A stretch of 64,000 bases of DNA from Agarilytica sp045430285 (GCA_045430285.1 JAILXV010000001.1:558001-622000), one strand, 5' to 3'. Counted from the first letter of the stretch, positions 1-9,009 are shown. Program-made: numbers and translations. Notes: generated from the sequence alone by a model not told the origin.

Positions 1-537
1 AGTGTTTTTCTCAAAGAAAAGATAGGCCTGCGGAGAGGATGCGGTGTCGCGATCGCACTGTCCGGTGCATTTTTAATATTGGGCGGCAGTAAAATACTGA
101 CTTCCCCTCCGACATGGATAGACGGTTTGGCCCTGTTATCGGGCTTTAGTTTTGCGATGAATAACATCCTCTTTCGTGGCGTGGGGCAACTTTGCTTACC
201 AATGAAGCTCTTCGCGATGTTTGTGGGATGTGCGTTGGTGACAGGGATTCTGATTGCCGTAGGTCTTGAATCTATCCCCTCCTCAGTAACGTCAATTCAC
301 TGGGGCTTACTGCTTCTCTACACACTCACATGGCTGTTATTTGCTAACTTTGGTTCGCAGTGGGCCGTAGAGCGTATGGAAGCAGGGCGTTCATCCATTA
401 TCATTATCGTGCAGCTTGTGGCTGCAGTGCTGTCGGCGATGATCGTGGGCGGAGAATATCTTGATCTTTGGGAATGGCTTGGGTGTTTTATGGTGATAGG
501 CGCGGCCTTGCTTGAAGTGAAACCGGAACACAAATAG
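1..537 (+). CDS. EamA/DMT-family permease, C-terminal part (cut by window start)
   Basis: The reading frame is open from base 1 (starting SVFLKEKIG) with no stop before 535-537, so this is the 3' part of a gene that begins outside the window; the TTG at 79 is only an internal codon. About 178 residues are visible, made of five or so hydrophobic segments separated by short loops, ending with a short charged tail (LLEVKPEHK). The pattern of paired helices and the segment GRSSIIIIVQLVAAVLSAMI followed by a Gly-Gly-Glu turn (VGGEYLDLWEW) is typical of the second EamA repeat of drug/metabolite-transporter permeases, which export amino acids or metabolites across the inner membrane. The substrate cannot be read from the sequence. 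Confidence 0.85.
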   Translation, partial: SVFLKEKIGLRRGCGVAIALSGAFLILGGSKILTSPPTWIDGLALLSGFSFAMNNILFRGVGQLCLPMKLFAMFVGCALVTGILIAVGLESIPSSVTSIHWGLLLLYTLTWLLFANFGSQWAVERMEAGRSSIIIIVQLVAAVLSAMIVGGEYLDLWEWLGCFMVIGAALLEVKPEHK

Positions 538-606
538 CGTGAATGAATGATGTGTCGGAGTTTATTAAAACGTTTTCTTTCACTTAATACAGTCGACGAT
601 AGTATT

Positions 607-635
607 CTCTCATCTCTCATCTCTCATCTCTCATC
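607..635. repeat. heptanucleotide tandem repeat, four copies
   Basis: Four perfect copies of CTCTCAT plus one extra base. The array covers the stop codon (624-626, minus strand) of the neighbouring binding-protein gene and runs into the gap after the permease. Because the minus-strand frame meets its stop within the second copy, changes in copy number would not alter the protein unless fewer than two copies remained. Confidence 0.9.
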
Positions 636-1397
636 CGCGTGGTCGAGGAAATTCAGTGTCGTTTCAACATCTAGGGTGGTGATAATCGCTACTAGTTTAG
701 TCATTAGTGCTGCTGCATCAGGGAGGCTTTTATTGAGCACGATATAAATAGGGACTTCCTCTAAGATGTCAAAGGTCACTCCGGTTATTGGGTGAGATTT
801 TTGAATTTCCTCCGACGGGCCTTTGTAGTCCAATAAATAATCAGCACGCTTAACAGCCAACATGGCAAATGCTGACTGGTGGGTATCGGTAGCGTAGTGG
901 GTAATGTGATTTACAGGGTTGCCGATAAAGTGCTTGAGTTGACCATAGCTGTAGCCGAGCATGGTAATAACACGTTGACCCACCAAATCTTGAGGAGATT
1001 GAACTGGTTCAGCTGAGTCCCATCGATAGACCCTAAGTTCGGTGGTGTAAATGGGGTGCTCGCTAATTATACAGCAATCCTCAAGGGTCGGCGCTTTGAC
1101 TAATAAGGTAAAGTTTACGGTGCCGTTGTTAAGGTTCTGAAAAAGCCTAGCGGCGGGATAGGCGCGGTTTGTCATCTGCCGTCCAGCCAAATCCATCAAC
1201 GCTCCTGCAAGCCTAAGAAGTGGGTTATCCGCTCGACCATACTTATCCAGCTTTTGCGTTAATACGAATTGATCTGGATGGCCATAATGGATGGTTTGGG
1301 CATGGGTATTTGCGTGATACAGCAACGCAACCAGAAATATTTGAGCGAGACCTTGGCGCTTTGTTCTTGTACGTGCTTTGAAGGTGTTACTTTCCAT
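624..1397 (-). CDS. periplasmic solute-binding protein, SBP_bac_3-like
   Basis: About 257 residues from the ATG at 1397 (a GTG at 1406 is the alternative; neither has a good ribosome site). It has a basic N-terminus, a hydrophobic stretch (IFLVALLYHANTHA) and a likely signal-peptidase site before QTIHYG. The rest resembles the type-2 periplasmic binding fold used by amino-acid-type sensors and ABC transporters: a segment like DLVGQRVITMLGYSYGQL, then ADYLLDYKG near the hinge and IYIVLNKSLPDAAAL near the end. No transporter genes lie next to it, so it may be an orphan sensor or receptor. The assignment rests on overall pattern and is moderate; the ligand is unknown. Confidence 0.6.
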   Translation of the reverse strand: MESNTFKARTRTKRQGLAQIFLVALLYHANTHAQTIHYGHPDQFVLTQKLDKYGRADNPLLRLAGALMDLAGRQMTNRAYPAARLFQNLNNGTVNFTLLVKAPTLEDCCIISEHPIYTTELRVYRWDSAEPVQSPQDLVGQRVITMLGYSYGQLKHFIGNPVNHITHYATDTHQSAFAMLAVKRADYLLDYKGPSEEIQKSHPITGVTFDILEEVPIYIVLNKSLPDAAALMTKLVAIITTLDVETTLNFLDHADER

Positions 1398-1858
1398 GCT
1401 AAGCACTGATGCCAGGAAAAGTGAACGCTTTTTGTTGGTTGAGATTTTTGCGTATGTTCAGAGAGTTCAGAGACCATTTTATTGTAAACATTGGCTTTTT
1501 ACGACGCTCAGGGCACATACACGTCTGTTTACACCCATAGTCTCAAGAAAATATAGCGATTGTACCCAACGAAGTTTTGGGAATGAGTGTTCAGTGTCTC
1601 TATATTAGAATAGCCTTTAATGTCTGTTGCGCAACGCCAACTTCGCGTATGTCGCAGTCTCGAATTTGATAACCCTATCGGCAAAGATGGTTCTCTGGTC
1701 TGGCCTATACACGTGTGGCTTATTTGTGATCCTTTAGACACTTTTTACCTTTTGTTGCGGAAATATTTCAGTCTGTGACCGTGTACGAATCGTGGTGGCG
1801 GGTTTGATGTAAGCTCATAAAAATTACAAAAAAGCAGTAACCAGTGGGCAGACAAGTA
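1398..1858. other. intergenic region, no gene seen
   Basis: About 460 bases between the divergent binding-protein gene and the small plus-strand gene. Several short open frames cross it on both strands but none has a ribosome site, family-like composition or signal peptide. It presumably contains the two promoters; I could not place them with confidence. Confidence 0.5.
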
Positions 1859-2167
1859 ATGAAAGCAATCAAAGGTAAGATCATCTTTGTGAACCCTGCG
1901 AGCCGTATTGCCGCAGCTTATATTGGCAATGGTAATTGCCTCGTATTTGAATACCAGTGTCGTGACCACTTTAAGGAAGGCGAGATGGTTGACCGCTTGC
2001 GAGATTCCTACGGTCCAGTGATATGCCACCGTCTTTCATCGGGTAATATGACGACAATTAACGTACTTTCATCCATGATGGATCGTCAGCGAGCGCATCT
2101 CGTCGTTGCGCCTTGGCAAGACCGAGTTGAAGACGAGTACCCCGTTTCGGAATATGCATTCGGATAG
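1859..2167 (+). CDS. small protein of unknown function, possible OB-fold-like
   Basis: About 102 residues from ATG 1859; an in-frame GTG at 1844 would add five residues but MKAIKGKIIFVN is the more natural start. The N-terminal third alternates hydrophobic and glycine/charged positions (KGKIIFVNPASRIAAAYIG, then a short strand LVFEYQ and FKEGEMVDRL), which resembles the opening strands of small cold-shock/S1-type beta-barrels. The C-terminal part is Met/Arg-rich and not recognisable. No signal peptide or membrane segment. Supported as a gene by codon-like composition and by lying alone between two minus-strand genes; function unknown. Confidence 0.55.
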   Translation: MKAIKGKIIFVNPASRIAAAYIGNGNCLVFEYQCRDHFKEGEMVDRLRDSYGPVICHRLSSGNMTTINVLSSMMDRQRAHLVVAPWQDRVEDEYPVSEYAFG

Positions 2168-2224
2168 GGCTCCCTAACGCCGGATTCAGTTCTCGGCTAC
2201 GCCTACAGAATCGTTGCTGAATGA

Positions 2225-2428
2225 CTAACTCAGAAACGTTTCGTAGGCTTTGTACAGTAACACTCCCCATAGTACGACCATCATAAGAAGCCGAAGAGGC
2301 TGAAACTCCTTTTCCTCAATATTCCTTGTTTTACTTAAATTCCTCACCTGTGCGGATCCGCAAGCAGCGCAGCGACCCTGTGCGAGAGTTTTGTCTTTAT
2401 GACCGCATTCTAAGCATTGATATTTCAT
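2225..2428 (-). CDS. small zinc-ribbon membrane protein
   Basis: A 67-residue protein with two CxxC motifs (CLEC at 5-8 and CAAC at 20-23) forming a probable rubredoxin-like zinc ribbon, a polar middle, and one transmembrane helix near the C-terminus (LLMMVVLWGVLLYKAY, about 47-62). The ribbon would sit in the cytoplasm next to the inner membrane. Very small proteins of this architecture are common but mostly uncharacterised. It is convergent with the preceding small gene and divergent from yejK. Confidence 0.75.
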   Translation of the reverse strand: MKYQCLECGHKDKTLAQGRCAACGSAQVRNLSKTRNIEEKEFQPLRLLMMVVLWGVLLYKAYETFLS

Positions 2429-2610
2429 GATCGTACATTGATGAGGTTGATAGATATAAGCTACGTATATTCAGACGGTGTTTTATAAAAGTGTAGCCAA
2501 AAATACGTGAGTGGAAAGTGACGTTAGCGGCGCTGGACTCAGACGAAGGTTTGTTGTGATAATGCGCGCCCAATTTTCTCCTATATCTTATGTGGATCAC
2601 GGTTGGTCTT

Positions 2611-3618
2611 ATGGCTATTTCTCATCTTATCGCTCACAAACTTGAGCGCCTCACGCCTACCACGCCTAGCGTTTTAACCTTGCGAGAGCAAGAAATCGCA
2701 CGGGATGGCAAGATAGACGAATGTTCTCGTGAGCTAAAGCTCAGCTACATTAAAAAGCTGGGCAAAATTCACGGTCGTTTTTCTAGTGATCTGGCGATGC
2801 ATCCACTCTCAAATTGGATTTCAGAATGTATCGGTGAAAAACTCAGTTTTGTATCGCTAACCAAAAAGGCGATGCAGCACTTTAAAGTCGAAATTGATAA
2901 GAGTGAGGCGTTGATGGACGCCTATGTGTTTTTTGTACAAGAGAGTTTCGATCATACAGACGAGTTTTATGTGTACATCGTTGACCATCTTAAGGGGCAG
3001 TATCTGGATGGTGATCTCAATATTTCGGACTCTACCTATCTCAATACCAATCAGGTGCAGCTTGCGGCAAAAATAAACTTGCGGGAATGGCAGAGCGAGG
3101 ACGCTCAGCTGAATTATCTATCGGTTCTGCCATGGCGCGGAGAAAAAGACTTAAGTGACGCCTTTGTCGAATTTGTCGGGTTTACCGACAAGGCTGACAT
3201 TAAAGAAGAAACGGAAATGTTTTTGGATGCGGTGGAAAGCTATGCGAGTGCTTTGCCGGAAGAGCAAGGTTTAGAGGCGCGTGAAAAAGTTGTGGCGTAT
3301 TGTCTTGAGCAAGACAAAGCGGGAAAACGCGTGGTGCTATCCGATCTTTCTAGTCAGGTAGACGAGGGGAATCAAGAGGTGTTCGAACAGCATGTCCGAG
3401 AAAAAAAGCCACAACTAAAGCCTGAGTTGATTCCCGATCGTGCACAGTTACGTCAATATATTCGTATCAGCGGACGAGACAACATGCTCAGTATGAGCTT
3501 TGACGCGAAGTGCTTGGGCAGTTCCATCCTCTATGACCATGAATCCGGCGCGCTGACCATCAATAAAATTCCCAACGCACTTAAATCCCGTTTACTAAAA
3601 CATCTGAGAAATACTTAA
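2611..3618 (+). CDS. yejK: nucleoid-associated protein YejK/NdpA family
   Basis: 335 residues from the ATG at 2611. An upstream in-frame ATG at 2590 would add WITVGL, but the family starts with a sequence like MAISHLIAHKL, so the internal start is preferred. The first part carries conserved patterns SYIKKLGKIHGRF and LMDAYVFFVQ, and the end has the RDNMLSMSFDAKCLG and NKIPNALKSRL blocks typical of YejK. Full length for the family (E. coli YejK is about 335 residues). YejK is found in the nucleoid fraction of enterobacteria and binds DNA and topoisomerase subunits. Monocistronic here. Confidence 0.9.
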   Translation: MAISHLIAHKLERLTPTTPSVLTLREQEIARDGKIDECSRELKLSYIKKLGKIHGRFSSDLAMHPLSNWISECIGEKLSFVSLTKKAMQHFKVEIDKSEALMDAYVFFVQESFDHTDEFYVYIVDHLKGQYLDGDLNISDSTYLNTNQVQLAAKINLREWQSEDAQLNYLSVLPWRGEKDLSDAFVEFVGFTDKADIKEETEMFLDAVESYASALPEEQGLEAREKVVAYCLEQDKAGKRVVLSDLSSQVDEGNQEVFEQHVREKKPQLKPELIPDRAQLRQYIRISGRDNMLSMSFDAKCLGSSILYDHESGALTINKIPNALKSRLLKHLRNT

Positions 3619-3737
3619 GAGTGATAGTCGCTGTTCCAGGAATTACTAATAGACATTCTTGATACCAGTGTTGTTGCATTATTGGCGATAGTGAGAATAA
3701 TGGGACATCAACCTCATCACTCCAAAGGAACCCCGTC

Positions 3738-4766
3738 GTGGCGAAACTTTATAGCTCTATTCTTGAAACTATTGGTAATACACCTGTTGTTCGCATAAAT
3801 AATCTGGGCCCCAAAAACGTAAATATTTACGCCAAGGTGGAATCGTTTAACCCTATGGGTTCAGTAAAAGACCGGTTGGCACTGGGCGTGATTGAAGATG
3901 CCGAAAAGCGTGGTGAGTTATCTCCTGGGCAAACAGTGGTTGAAGCCACCAGTGGGAATACGGGAATCGGCTTAGCGATGGTGTGTGCTCAAAAAGGTTA
4001 TCCCTTGGTGATTACCATGGCTGAGAGTTTTAGTGTTGAGCGTCGCAAACTTATGCGTTTTCTTGGCGCTAAAGTGGTGCTAACACCTGCGGCTGAAAAG
4101 GGTACCGGAATGGTGGCTAAAGCTCGGGAGCTGGCTGCTCAAAATGGGTGGTGGCAGTCTCGCCAATTCGAAAATCCAGCTAATGCCGAGATGCATGTGA
4201 AGACTACCGCCCAGGAAATTCTCAATGACTTTTCCGACCGCCAGTTGGATTATTGGGTCAGTGGATATGGTACAGGGGGCACATTCAACGGTGTATCTTC
4301 TGTTTTACGCGATAAAAGCCCCGATACACAGATCATTATATGTGAGCCCGAAAACGCACAGCTTTTGTCGAGCGGTCTAGGCCAAAAGCGTAAGGATGAC
4401 GGTTCTCCGGATGCCAGTCACCCGAGTTTCACGCCGCACCCTATGCAGGGCTGGACGCCCGATTTCATCCCGCTTTTGACTGAGCAGGCGATTGAGGAGA
4501 AACGGGCCGACAAATTACTGCCAGTAAAAGGCCCAGCAGCGATACAAGCATCTATAGATTTGGCACAAAAGGAAGGTATTTTCGTCGGGATTTCTGGCGG
4601 CGCAACCTTCGCAGGGGCTCTGAGTGTTGCAGAAAACGCTGCTGATGGTGCGAATATTCTGTGTATGTTGCCTGACACCGGTGAGCGTTATCTCTCGACA
4701 CCATTGTTTGAGGGCATCGAGGCCGATATGAATGAAGAAGAGTTGTCGATTGCTAACGGTACCTAA
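3738..4766 (+). CDS. cysK: cysteine synthase (O-acetylserine sulfhydrylase), CysK-like
   Basis: 342 residues, GTG start at 3738 with an AAAGGA ribosome site about eight bases upstream. PLP enzyme of the beta-family: the cofactor lysine is K44 in FNPMGSVKDR, the substrate loop is TSGNTGIG, and the phosphate-binding loop is GTGGTFNGV. The C-terminal block MLPDTGERYLST is the usual family ending. It would convert O-acetylserine and sulfide to cysteine in the cytoplasm. It is some 20 residues longer than E. coli CysK, with an inserted segment around the Gln-Lys-Arg-Lys-Asp stretch before HPMQGW. CysK and CysM cannot be fully separated by eye, but the ERYLST ending favours CysK. No sulfur genes are adjacent. 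Confidence 0.9.
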   Translation: MAKLYSSILETIGNTPVVRINNLGPKNVNIYAKVESFNPMGSVKDRLALGVIEDAEKRGELSPGQTVVEATSGNTGIGLAMVCAQKGYPLVITMAESFSVERRKLMRFLGAKVVLTPAAEKGTGMVAKARELAAQNGWWQSRQFENPANAEMHVKTTAQEILNDFSDRQLDYWVSGYGTGGTFNGVSSVLRDKSPDTQIIICEPENAQLLSSGLGQKRKDDGSPDASHPSFTPHPMQGWTPDFIPLLTEQAIEEKRADKLLPVKGPAAIQASIDLAQKEGIFVGISGGATFAGALSVAENAADGANILCMLPDTGERYLSTPLFEGIEADMNEEELSIANGT

Positions 4767-4783
4767 AAAGCTAAGGGCATAGT

Positions 4784-5140
4784 TTATGCCGTCAGTAGTT
4801 CGTCGTCCGTGTATTTGATGACTAGATGCTCCCAGGCGTTATCTTCAAACACATGGAGGCGGTCTGCGCCAATAGCGTCGCTGTAAGAGATCAGTAGCTT
4901 AAGGTCTGCATGGATGACAGGAGTGGTCTCGTTCCACAAGTATCCCCAATCTCGGTGAAAAGCGCTTATGCTGTTCTCGTCCAGATGATTCAGGTCACCC
5001 AGTTCTAGCAAGTGGGTGATTTCCCTAATACTGCGATATTTCTTCCGAAGAACCCTCGCAACATCAGAGCATTCATCATAGTGACAAATGATAGAACGGT
5101 ACTTTCGGTTAACTCTTACAGCAATTACACAATGTTTCAT
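4784..5140 (-). CDS. conserved hypothetical protein of a phage-associated family
   Basis: 118 residues, ATG start, convergent with the cysteine synthase gene 17 bases away. The pattern VNRKYRSIICHYDECSD, then LRKKYRSIREITHLLELGDL and AFHRDWG, matches a family I recall from phages, prophages and plasmids with signature SIYCHxDG...LGDLS...AYHRDxG. No enzymatic function is known. No other phage genes are nearby, so it is a lone cargo or relic gene. Confidence that it is a real gene is good; its role is unknown. Confidence 0.7.
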   Translation of the reverse strand: MKHCVIAVRVNRKYRSIICHYDECSDVARVLRKKYRSIREITHLLELGDLNHLDENSISAFHRDWGYLWNETTPVIHADLKLLISYSDAIGADRLHVFEDNAWEHLVIKYTDDELLTA

Positions 5141-5322
5141 GGCACAAGCTCTTTATCTCTCTCGGTCTGTTGGTGTGCTGATAAATAGCGCGATCCTTGT
5201 GCTTGTGTCCTTTATCAACGATGCCTATGGTGCCAGTACCATGCATTTCTGGGTAGGGGAGATACTCCACAGCGTTTGTGAGATATGTCGCACGTCGATT
5301 AAAATTATGTAGGGTAGGAGAG

Positions 5323-5362
5323 GCAGACTGCAGGAAGGAAATGCAGACTGCAGGAAGGAAAT
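5323..5362. repeat. 20-bp perfect tandem duplication
   Basis: Two identical copies of GCAGACTGCAGGAAGGAAAT (5323-5342 and 5343-5362), followed by the first bases of a third. It lies in the gap between the coiled-coil secreted protein gene and the phage-family gene. It looks like a recent slippage duplication. Confidence 0.9.
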
Positions 5363-5366
5363 GCAC

Positions 5367-5403
5367 CCGCTTCAGATTGTTTAGCATAGTGCCCCTGAAG
5401 CGG
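5367..5403 (-). terminator. possible terminator hairpin of the 5420-6424 gene
   Basis: Arms CCGCTTCAG (5367-5375) and CTGAAGCGG (5395-5403) are perfectly complementary over nine bases with a 19-base loop, 17 bases downstream of the minus-strand stop. No run of T follows, so intrinsic termination is uncertain. Confidence 0.35.
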
Positions 5404-5419
5404 ATGTACGGGCATCGTG

Positions 5420-6424
5420 TTAGTTTTGAGTGAAGCTTTGAAGTTGCCAATCTCGGCCAGTGTCTAGGCTAAGCCGACGAACCATGCCTGGAACATCACA
5501 GAAGTAATAGAGCTGAGTGTCTTGAGTTTCCCCAAAGCGAGCCTGATCTTCAATTACGAGACAATCACTGAAACTACCTGCAGGAACAGTGACATCTTCA
5601 ACCCCTAATAACGTCATTTTGTGGTAAACAGGCGTGTTACCAAGTGGCCCGCTGCCATCTACAGTGAACGATCGTGTACTATAGGCTCCCCATGACTCAC
5701 CCATACGCATAACACCTTTTAACACCTGCCAAGTACGGCTTAACTCGAATGCCACCTCTGACGTGCTAGTGTGAAGCACGAAAAATGATGAAGATAAACC
5801 ATTGGCATAGTCCCAATAATACGTGACATCTGAGCACGGTATATCGTCTGAAGAGTTACTAACGACGATGTCATGGGCATAGACTTTTTCAGTCGTATCG
5901 AAGTTAAAGTTATCTCGCCGCTCATTACACTCCCCTGGAATTTCAGGGTTTACGTCAACAAAAAAACGACTCGCTAGGTTTTCGTTGGCAGAATATGTCA
6001 CGGTGGGGGCTGCAGTCTCAATGCGGTTCTGTAAGGCCTGGTAGTTCACATTGTCTTGGACTTCATTTGTACTGATTTCTCCGCTCAAGCGGGAAACGTC
6101 AGCATTAATCCTTGCAGACTCAGTTAATAGCTCATCTTGTAGTTGATAAAATTCCGTTGTAAGTGAACCGGAATATGAATCTAATAAGCTGGATAAATCA
6201 ATTAAGTCTTGATCTAGCTGAGAGATTGAGCTCTCTAATGAAGATGTTAGAGATACATCTAGGTCATCTATTCGATCTGCAAGTTCTTGAAAGTTTTGAT
6301 TTGCACCGGCTGGGTTTACAGCCTCATTTTCAGGAAAGATAGTACCCACCGGCGCGCCTGCTGCGAGTAACGTGCTGCTTGCCGATATAGAAAATAAAAA
6401 AGGTATAAGTTGCAATTTATTCAT
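5420..6424 (-). CDS. secreted coiled-coil protein of unknown function
   Basis: 334 residues. A signal peptide (LIPFLFSISASSTLLAAGAP) is followed by a heptad-rich region at about 40-125 (LADRIDDLDVSLTSSLESSI onward) that should form a long coiled coil. The C-terminal domain, about 140-334, is rich in beta strand and aromatics and includes the motif GVEDVTVPAGSFSDCLVIED, a turn-and-Cys pattern seen in several uncharacterised secreted beta-sheet domains. Four or more Cys residues in this domain could pair in the periplasm. Monocistronic, possibly ended by the hairpin just downstream. I do not recognise a named family. Confidence 0.7.
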   Translation of the reverse strand: MNKLQLIPFLFSISASSTLLAAGAPVGTIFPENEAVNPAGANQNFQELADRIDDLDVSLTSSLESSISQLDQDLIDLSSLLDSYSGSLTTEFYQLQDELLTESARINADVSRLSGEISTNEVQDNVNYQALQNRIETAAPTVTYSANENLASRFFVDVNPEIPGECNERRDNFNFDTTEKVYAHDIVVSNSSDDIPCSDVTYYWDYANGLSSSFFVLHTSTSEVAFELSRTWQVLKGVMRMGESWGAYSTRSFTVDGSGPLGNTPVYHKMTLLGVEDVTVPAGSFSDCLVIEDQARFGETQDTQLYYFCDVPGMVRRLSLDTGRDWQLQSFTQN

Positions 6425-6773
6425 CCGTTTAGCCTTTTAAAGATGTAAATGTGTGTGTTTTCGTATGTCATGTTTCATACGTAAAACACCTCCTTGTTCT
6501 AAAGGTGACGAAAGATTCACCTTTGGCGTCGAATTCTATCGAAATTTCCTGCGGCAGTATATTGTTGACTTGGAGTTTGAGCGTGGTGGCCCACTGAAAG
6601 CGTTAACCTATGGTTAGTTGGTATGAAAATTAACCATGCTAGTGGTGCTTATGTGTTAATGAGCAAAAGTTTGAGGTAGATAAAAAAGCGTGTTGAAAAA
6701 AACTGGTAACGTTTCCGTCTTTTCCTTTTAGGGAAACTGAACACCCAACTTACGCCGAATAGAAAACTTCCCC
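6425..6773. other. divergent intergenic region with inverted repeats
   Basis: This 349-base gap separates divergently read genes. AAAGGTGA (6501-6508) and TCACCTTT (6517-6524) form an 8-bp perfect inverted repeat with an 8-base spacer. CGTATG (6462-6467) and CATACG (6476-6481) form a second one closer to the coiled-coil gene. Both sit where operators or 5'-leader hairpins would act; no regulator can be named. I did not identify the promoters. Confidence 0.45.
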
Positions 6774-8102
6774 ATGAAAACAGAATTACTTGCCCCTGCA
6801 GGCTCTCTTAAGAATATGCGCTATGCCTTCGCCTACGGCGCTGATGCAGTATATGCCGGACAACCTCGTTATAGTCTGAGAGTCAGGAATAATGAGTTTA
6901 ACAAGATGGGGGTTATGGCTTCCGCTATCGAAGAGGCGCACAAACAGGGTAAGTTGTTTTATCTAGCAAGTAATATATCTCCCCACAATGATAAAGTTCG
7001 TAGTTATATTCGAGATCTTGAGCCTATTATTGAAATGGGTCCAGACGCATTAATTATGTCCGATCCTGGATTGATAATGCTTGTAAAGGAGCGGTGGCCG
7101 GAGCAAATGATCCACCTTTCAGTGCAGGCAAATGCGGTGAACTGGGCAACGGTAAAGTTTTGGCAGCGACAGGGCATTAGTCGTGTTATTTTGTCACGAG
7201 AGCTTTCGTTGGATGAAATCGAAGAGATTAGACAACAATGCCCAGATATGGAATTGGAAGTGTTTGTTCATGGTGCATTGTGCATCGCCTATTCGGGCAG
7301 GTGTTTGTTATCGGGGTATATGACTCATAGAGATTCAAACCAAGGTGCTTGTACTAATTCATGTCGTTGGCAATACAATGTCCACGATGCTAAAGAAAAT
7401 GAAGTCGGTGATTTGATTCCCGTCAAGAACGAAGATGCTCCGAGGTTTTACGACCCAAATAATGAAGTTGAACCTGTGCTTCTTCAAGAGCGAGATCGAC
7501 CCGATGAATATATGCCGGCTTACGAAGATGAGCATGGCACGTACATCATGAACTCAAAAGATCTTCGCGCGGTTCAGCATGTCGAACGTTTAGTGAAAAT
7601 GGGAATTCAATCATTAAAGATTGAAGGCCGGACCAAATCACATTACTACGTGGCGAGAACTTCACAAGTATATAGAAAAGCCATAGATGCAGCTGAATCC
7701 GGTCGGGCTTTTGATAAAAATTTGATGGATGAGTTAGGGACACTGGCGAATAGAGGATATACAGAAGGTTTTTATCGTCGGCATGTACCTGCGGAGTATC
7801 AGAGCTATGAGACGGGTAATTCTCTAGCGCTCCAACAGCAATACGTGGCTGAATTGATTACGATAGAGAAGGCGACGCGAACAATTACTGTAGATGTTAA
7901 AAACCAATTTAAAGTGGGTGATACGCTGGAAGTTTTTACGCCAGGAGGAAATCAACATTTCATTCTTGACAACTTGCGTTCTGATAAAGGGCAGCCGATG
8001 GATCTGGCGCCAGGATCAGGTTGGACTGTGAATATAGATCTTCCTGATCAAATTGATATGTCTTTAATAGAGCGCTATGGCTTACTTGTACGTAATCTTT
8101 AA
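6774..8102 (+). CDS. trhP: tRNA 5-hydroxyuridine synthesis protein TrhP (U32 family, YegQ)
   Basis: 442 residues, close to the E. coli YegQ/TrhP length. Nearly identical family blocks are present: ELLAPAGSLKNMRYAFAYGA, QPRYSLRVRNNEF, LIMSDPGLIMLV, LSVQANAVNWATVKFW and VILSRELSLDEIEEIR. The conserved cysteines are in CIAYSGRCLLSG and GACTNSCRW, the likely iron-sulfur ligands of U32 enzymes. TrhP works in prephenate-dependent hydroxylation of U34 in tRNAs, the first step to mo5U/cmo5U wobble modification. It was annotated in the past as a peptidase or collagenase. It stands alone, with a long upstream leader. Confidence 0.95.
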   Translation: MKTELLAPAGSLKNMRYAFAYGADAVYAGQPRYSLRVRNNEFNKMGVMASAIEEAHKQGKLFYLASNISPHNDKVRSYIRDLEPIIEMGPDALIMSDPGLIMLVKERWPEQMIHLSVQANAVNWATVKFWQRQGISRVILSRELSLDEIEEIRQQCPDMELEVFVHGALCIAYSGRCLLSGYMTHRDSNQGACTNSCRWQYNVHDAKENEVGDLIPVKNEDAPRFYDPNNEVEPVLLQERDRPDEYMPAYEDEHGTYIMNSKDLRAVQHVERLVKMGIQSLKIEGRTKSHYYVARTSQVYRKAIDAAESGRAFDKNLMDELGTLANRGYTEGFYRRHVPAEYQSYETGNSLALQQQYVAELITIEKATRTITVDVKNQFKVGDTLEVFTPGGNQHFILDNLRSDKGQPMDLAPGSGWTVNIDLPDQIDMSLIERYGLLVRNL

Positions 8103-8120
8103 TGGCTTTGTGGCGTGTAC

Positions 8121-8852
8121 TTAAAAACGATATTCTTTAGCAAAACGCGTTTTAAGATTACGAATAATTTTTGTTGCGGGCTTAAGTAAGTGATACCGAT
8201 CAAGAAAAGAGTTTTCGTGAATATCGGTTTTGGATGGACGCTGCCATCCTAAATTTTTAGAAAAATAATAGGCGTTTACCTCTGGGTGTTTTTCACGATA
8301 GAAATTTAGAGCCCCGTCGTAGTGCATTGGCCCGCCTTCAGGGTCTCCTAATGGGCGGTTTTCTACCGCTCTTAAAAACTTTGCCAATTTTTTGAATGTC
8401 TTAGCATTTAGGGCATAAAAGTGAGACATCATCATCGGTTGGTCAAGAAGTTTCCAGGACGGTTTTTTTTGATCGTCTCCCAGCGGGTGGCCCAAGTAGG
8501 CGATATCCCATTCGAGCTTATTGAGCCCATCTAGTGCGTCTTGAGTATATTTGTGTATTTTTCGAGAGAAATAAATATCATCTTCGATGATAAGGATTGT
8601 CTCTAGGTTTGTTTGAATAGCCGATTCAATGATCGCAAGATGACTTAGGAAACATCCGCGAGTCCCGATGTTGGGAAACCCTCCTGTATCATCAGGTTTT
8701 ATCGCAGAGAAAAAATCACATTTATTGTTATTTATTGGAAATTCGTATCTATTAAACTCTTCTATGGTTTCATTTTTTCGATCTATACGCGAAGGTAGGT
8801 TAACAATGTACGTGCGGTCGAAAAAATCAATTAGGCCTGGCGGTTTGCTCAC
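8121..8852 (-). CDS. glycosyltransferase family 25 protein
   Basis: 243 residues with a GTG start. The three family blocks are in order: YIVNLPSRIDRK near residue 15, GCFLSHLAIIESA near 67, and ILIIEDDI near 87 (the EDD acts in metal/nucleotide-sugar binding). Family 25 enzymes add galactose or similar sugars to lipooligosaccharide in Gram-negatives; this one is cytoplasmic or membrane-associated with a basic C-terminal tail (KIIRNLKTRFAKEYRF). It is convergent with trhP. The acceptor is unknown and there is no surrounding polysaccharide cluster. Confidence 0.85.
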   Translation of the reverse strand: MSKPPGLIDFFDRTYIVNLPSRIDRKNETIEEFNRYEFPINNNKCDFFSAIKPDDTGGFPNIGTRGCFLSHLAIIESAIQTNLETILIIEDDIYFSRKIHKYTQDALDGLNKLEWDIAYLGHPLGDDQKKPSWKLLDQPMMMSHFYALNAKTFKKLAKFLRAVENRPLGDPEGGPMHYDGALNFYREKHPEVNAYYFSKNLGWQRPSKTDIHENSFLDRYHLLKPATKIIRNLKTRFAKEYRF

Positions 8853-9009
8853 AATGGTGTCGCTTAGATAAATAATGCTGAGAGGGCTTATGCTCTCATT
8901 TTGGGCCAGATTAATCTACTAGGAAGAAGTGTCGAGAAGAAGCGGATACGAAGCGTGGAGGAGGGGGAGAACTTGGCTCGACATCGGCGAGCCAAGTGAG
9001 GTCTTTTGC

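Noticed and set aside
607..635. Heptanucleotide repeat as a phase-variation switch of the binding protein
   Set aside because: The stop codon is met within the second unit in the reading direction, so unit number does not alter the protein.
5109..5450. Minus-strand frame of 113 codons between the phage-family gene and the coiled-coil protein
   Set aside because: It crosses the 20-bp duplication and hairpin, overlaps both neighbours and has no family-like pattern.
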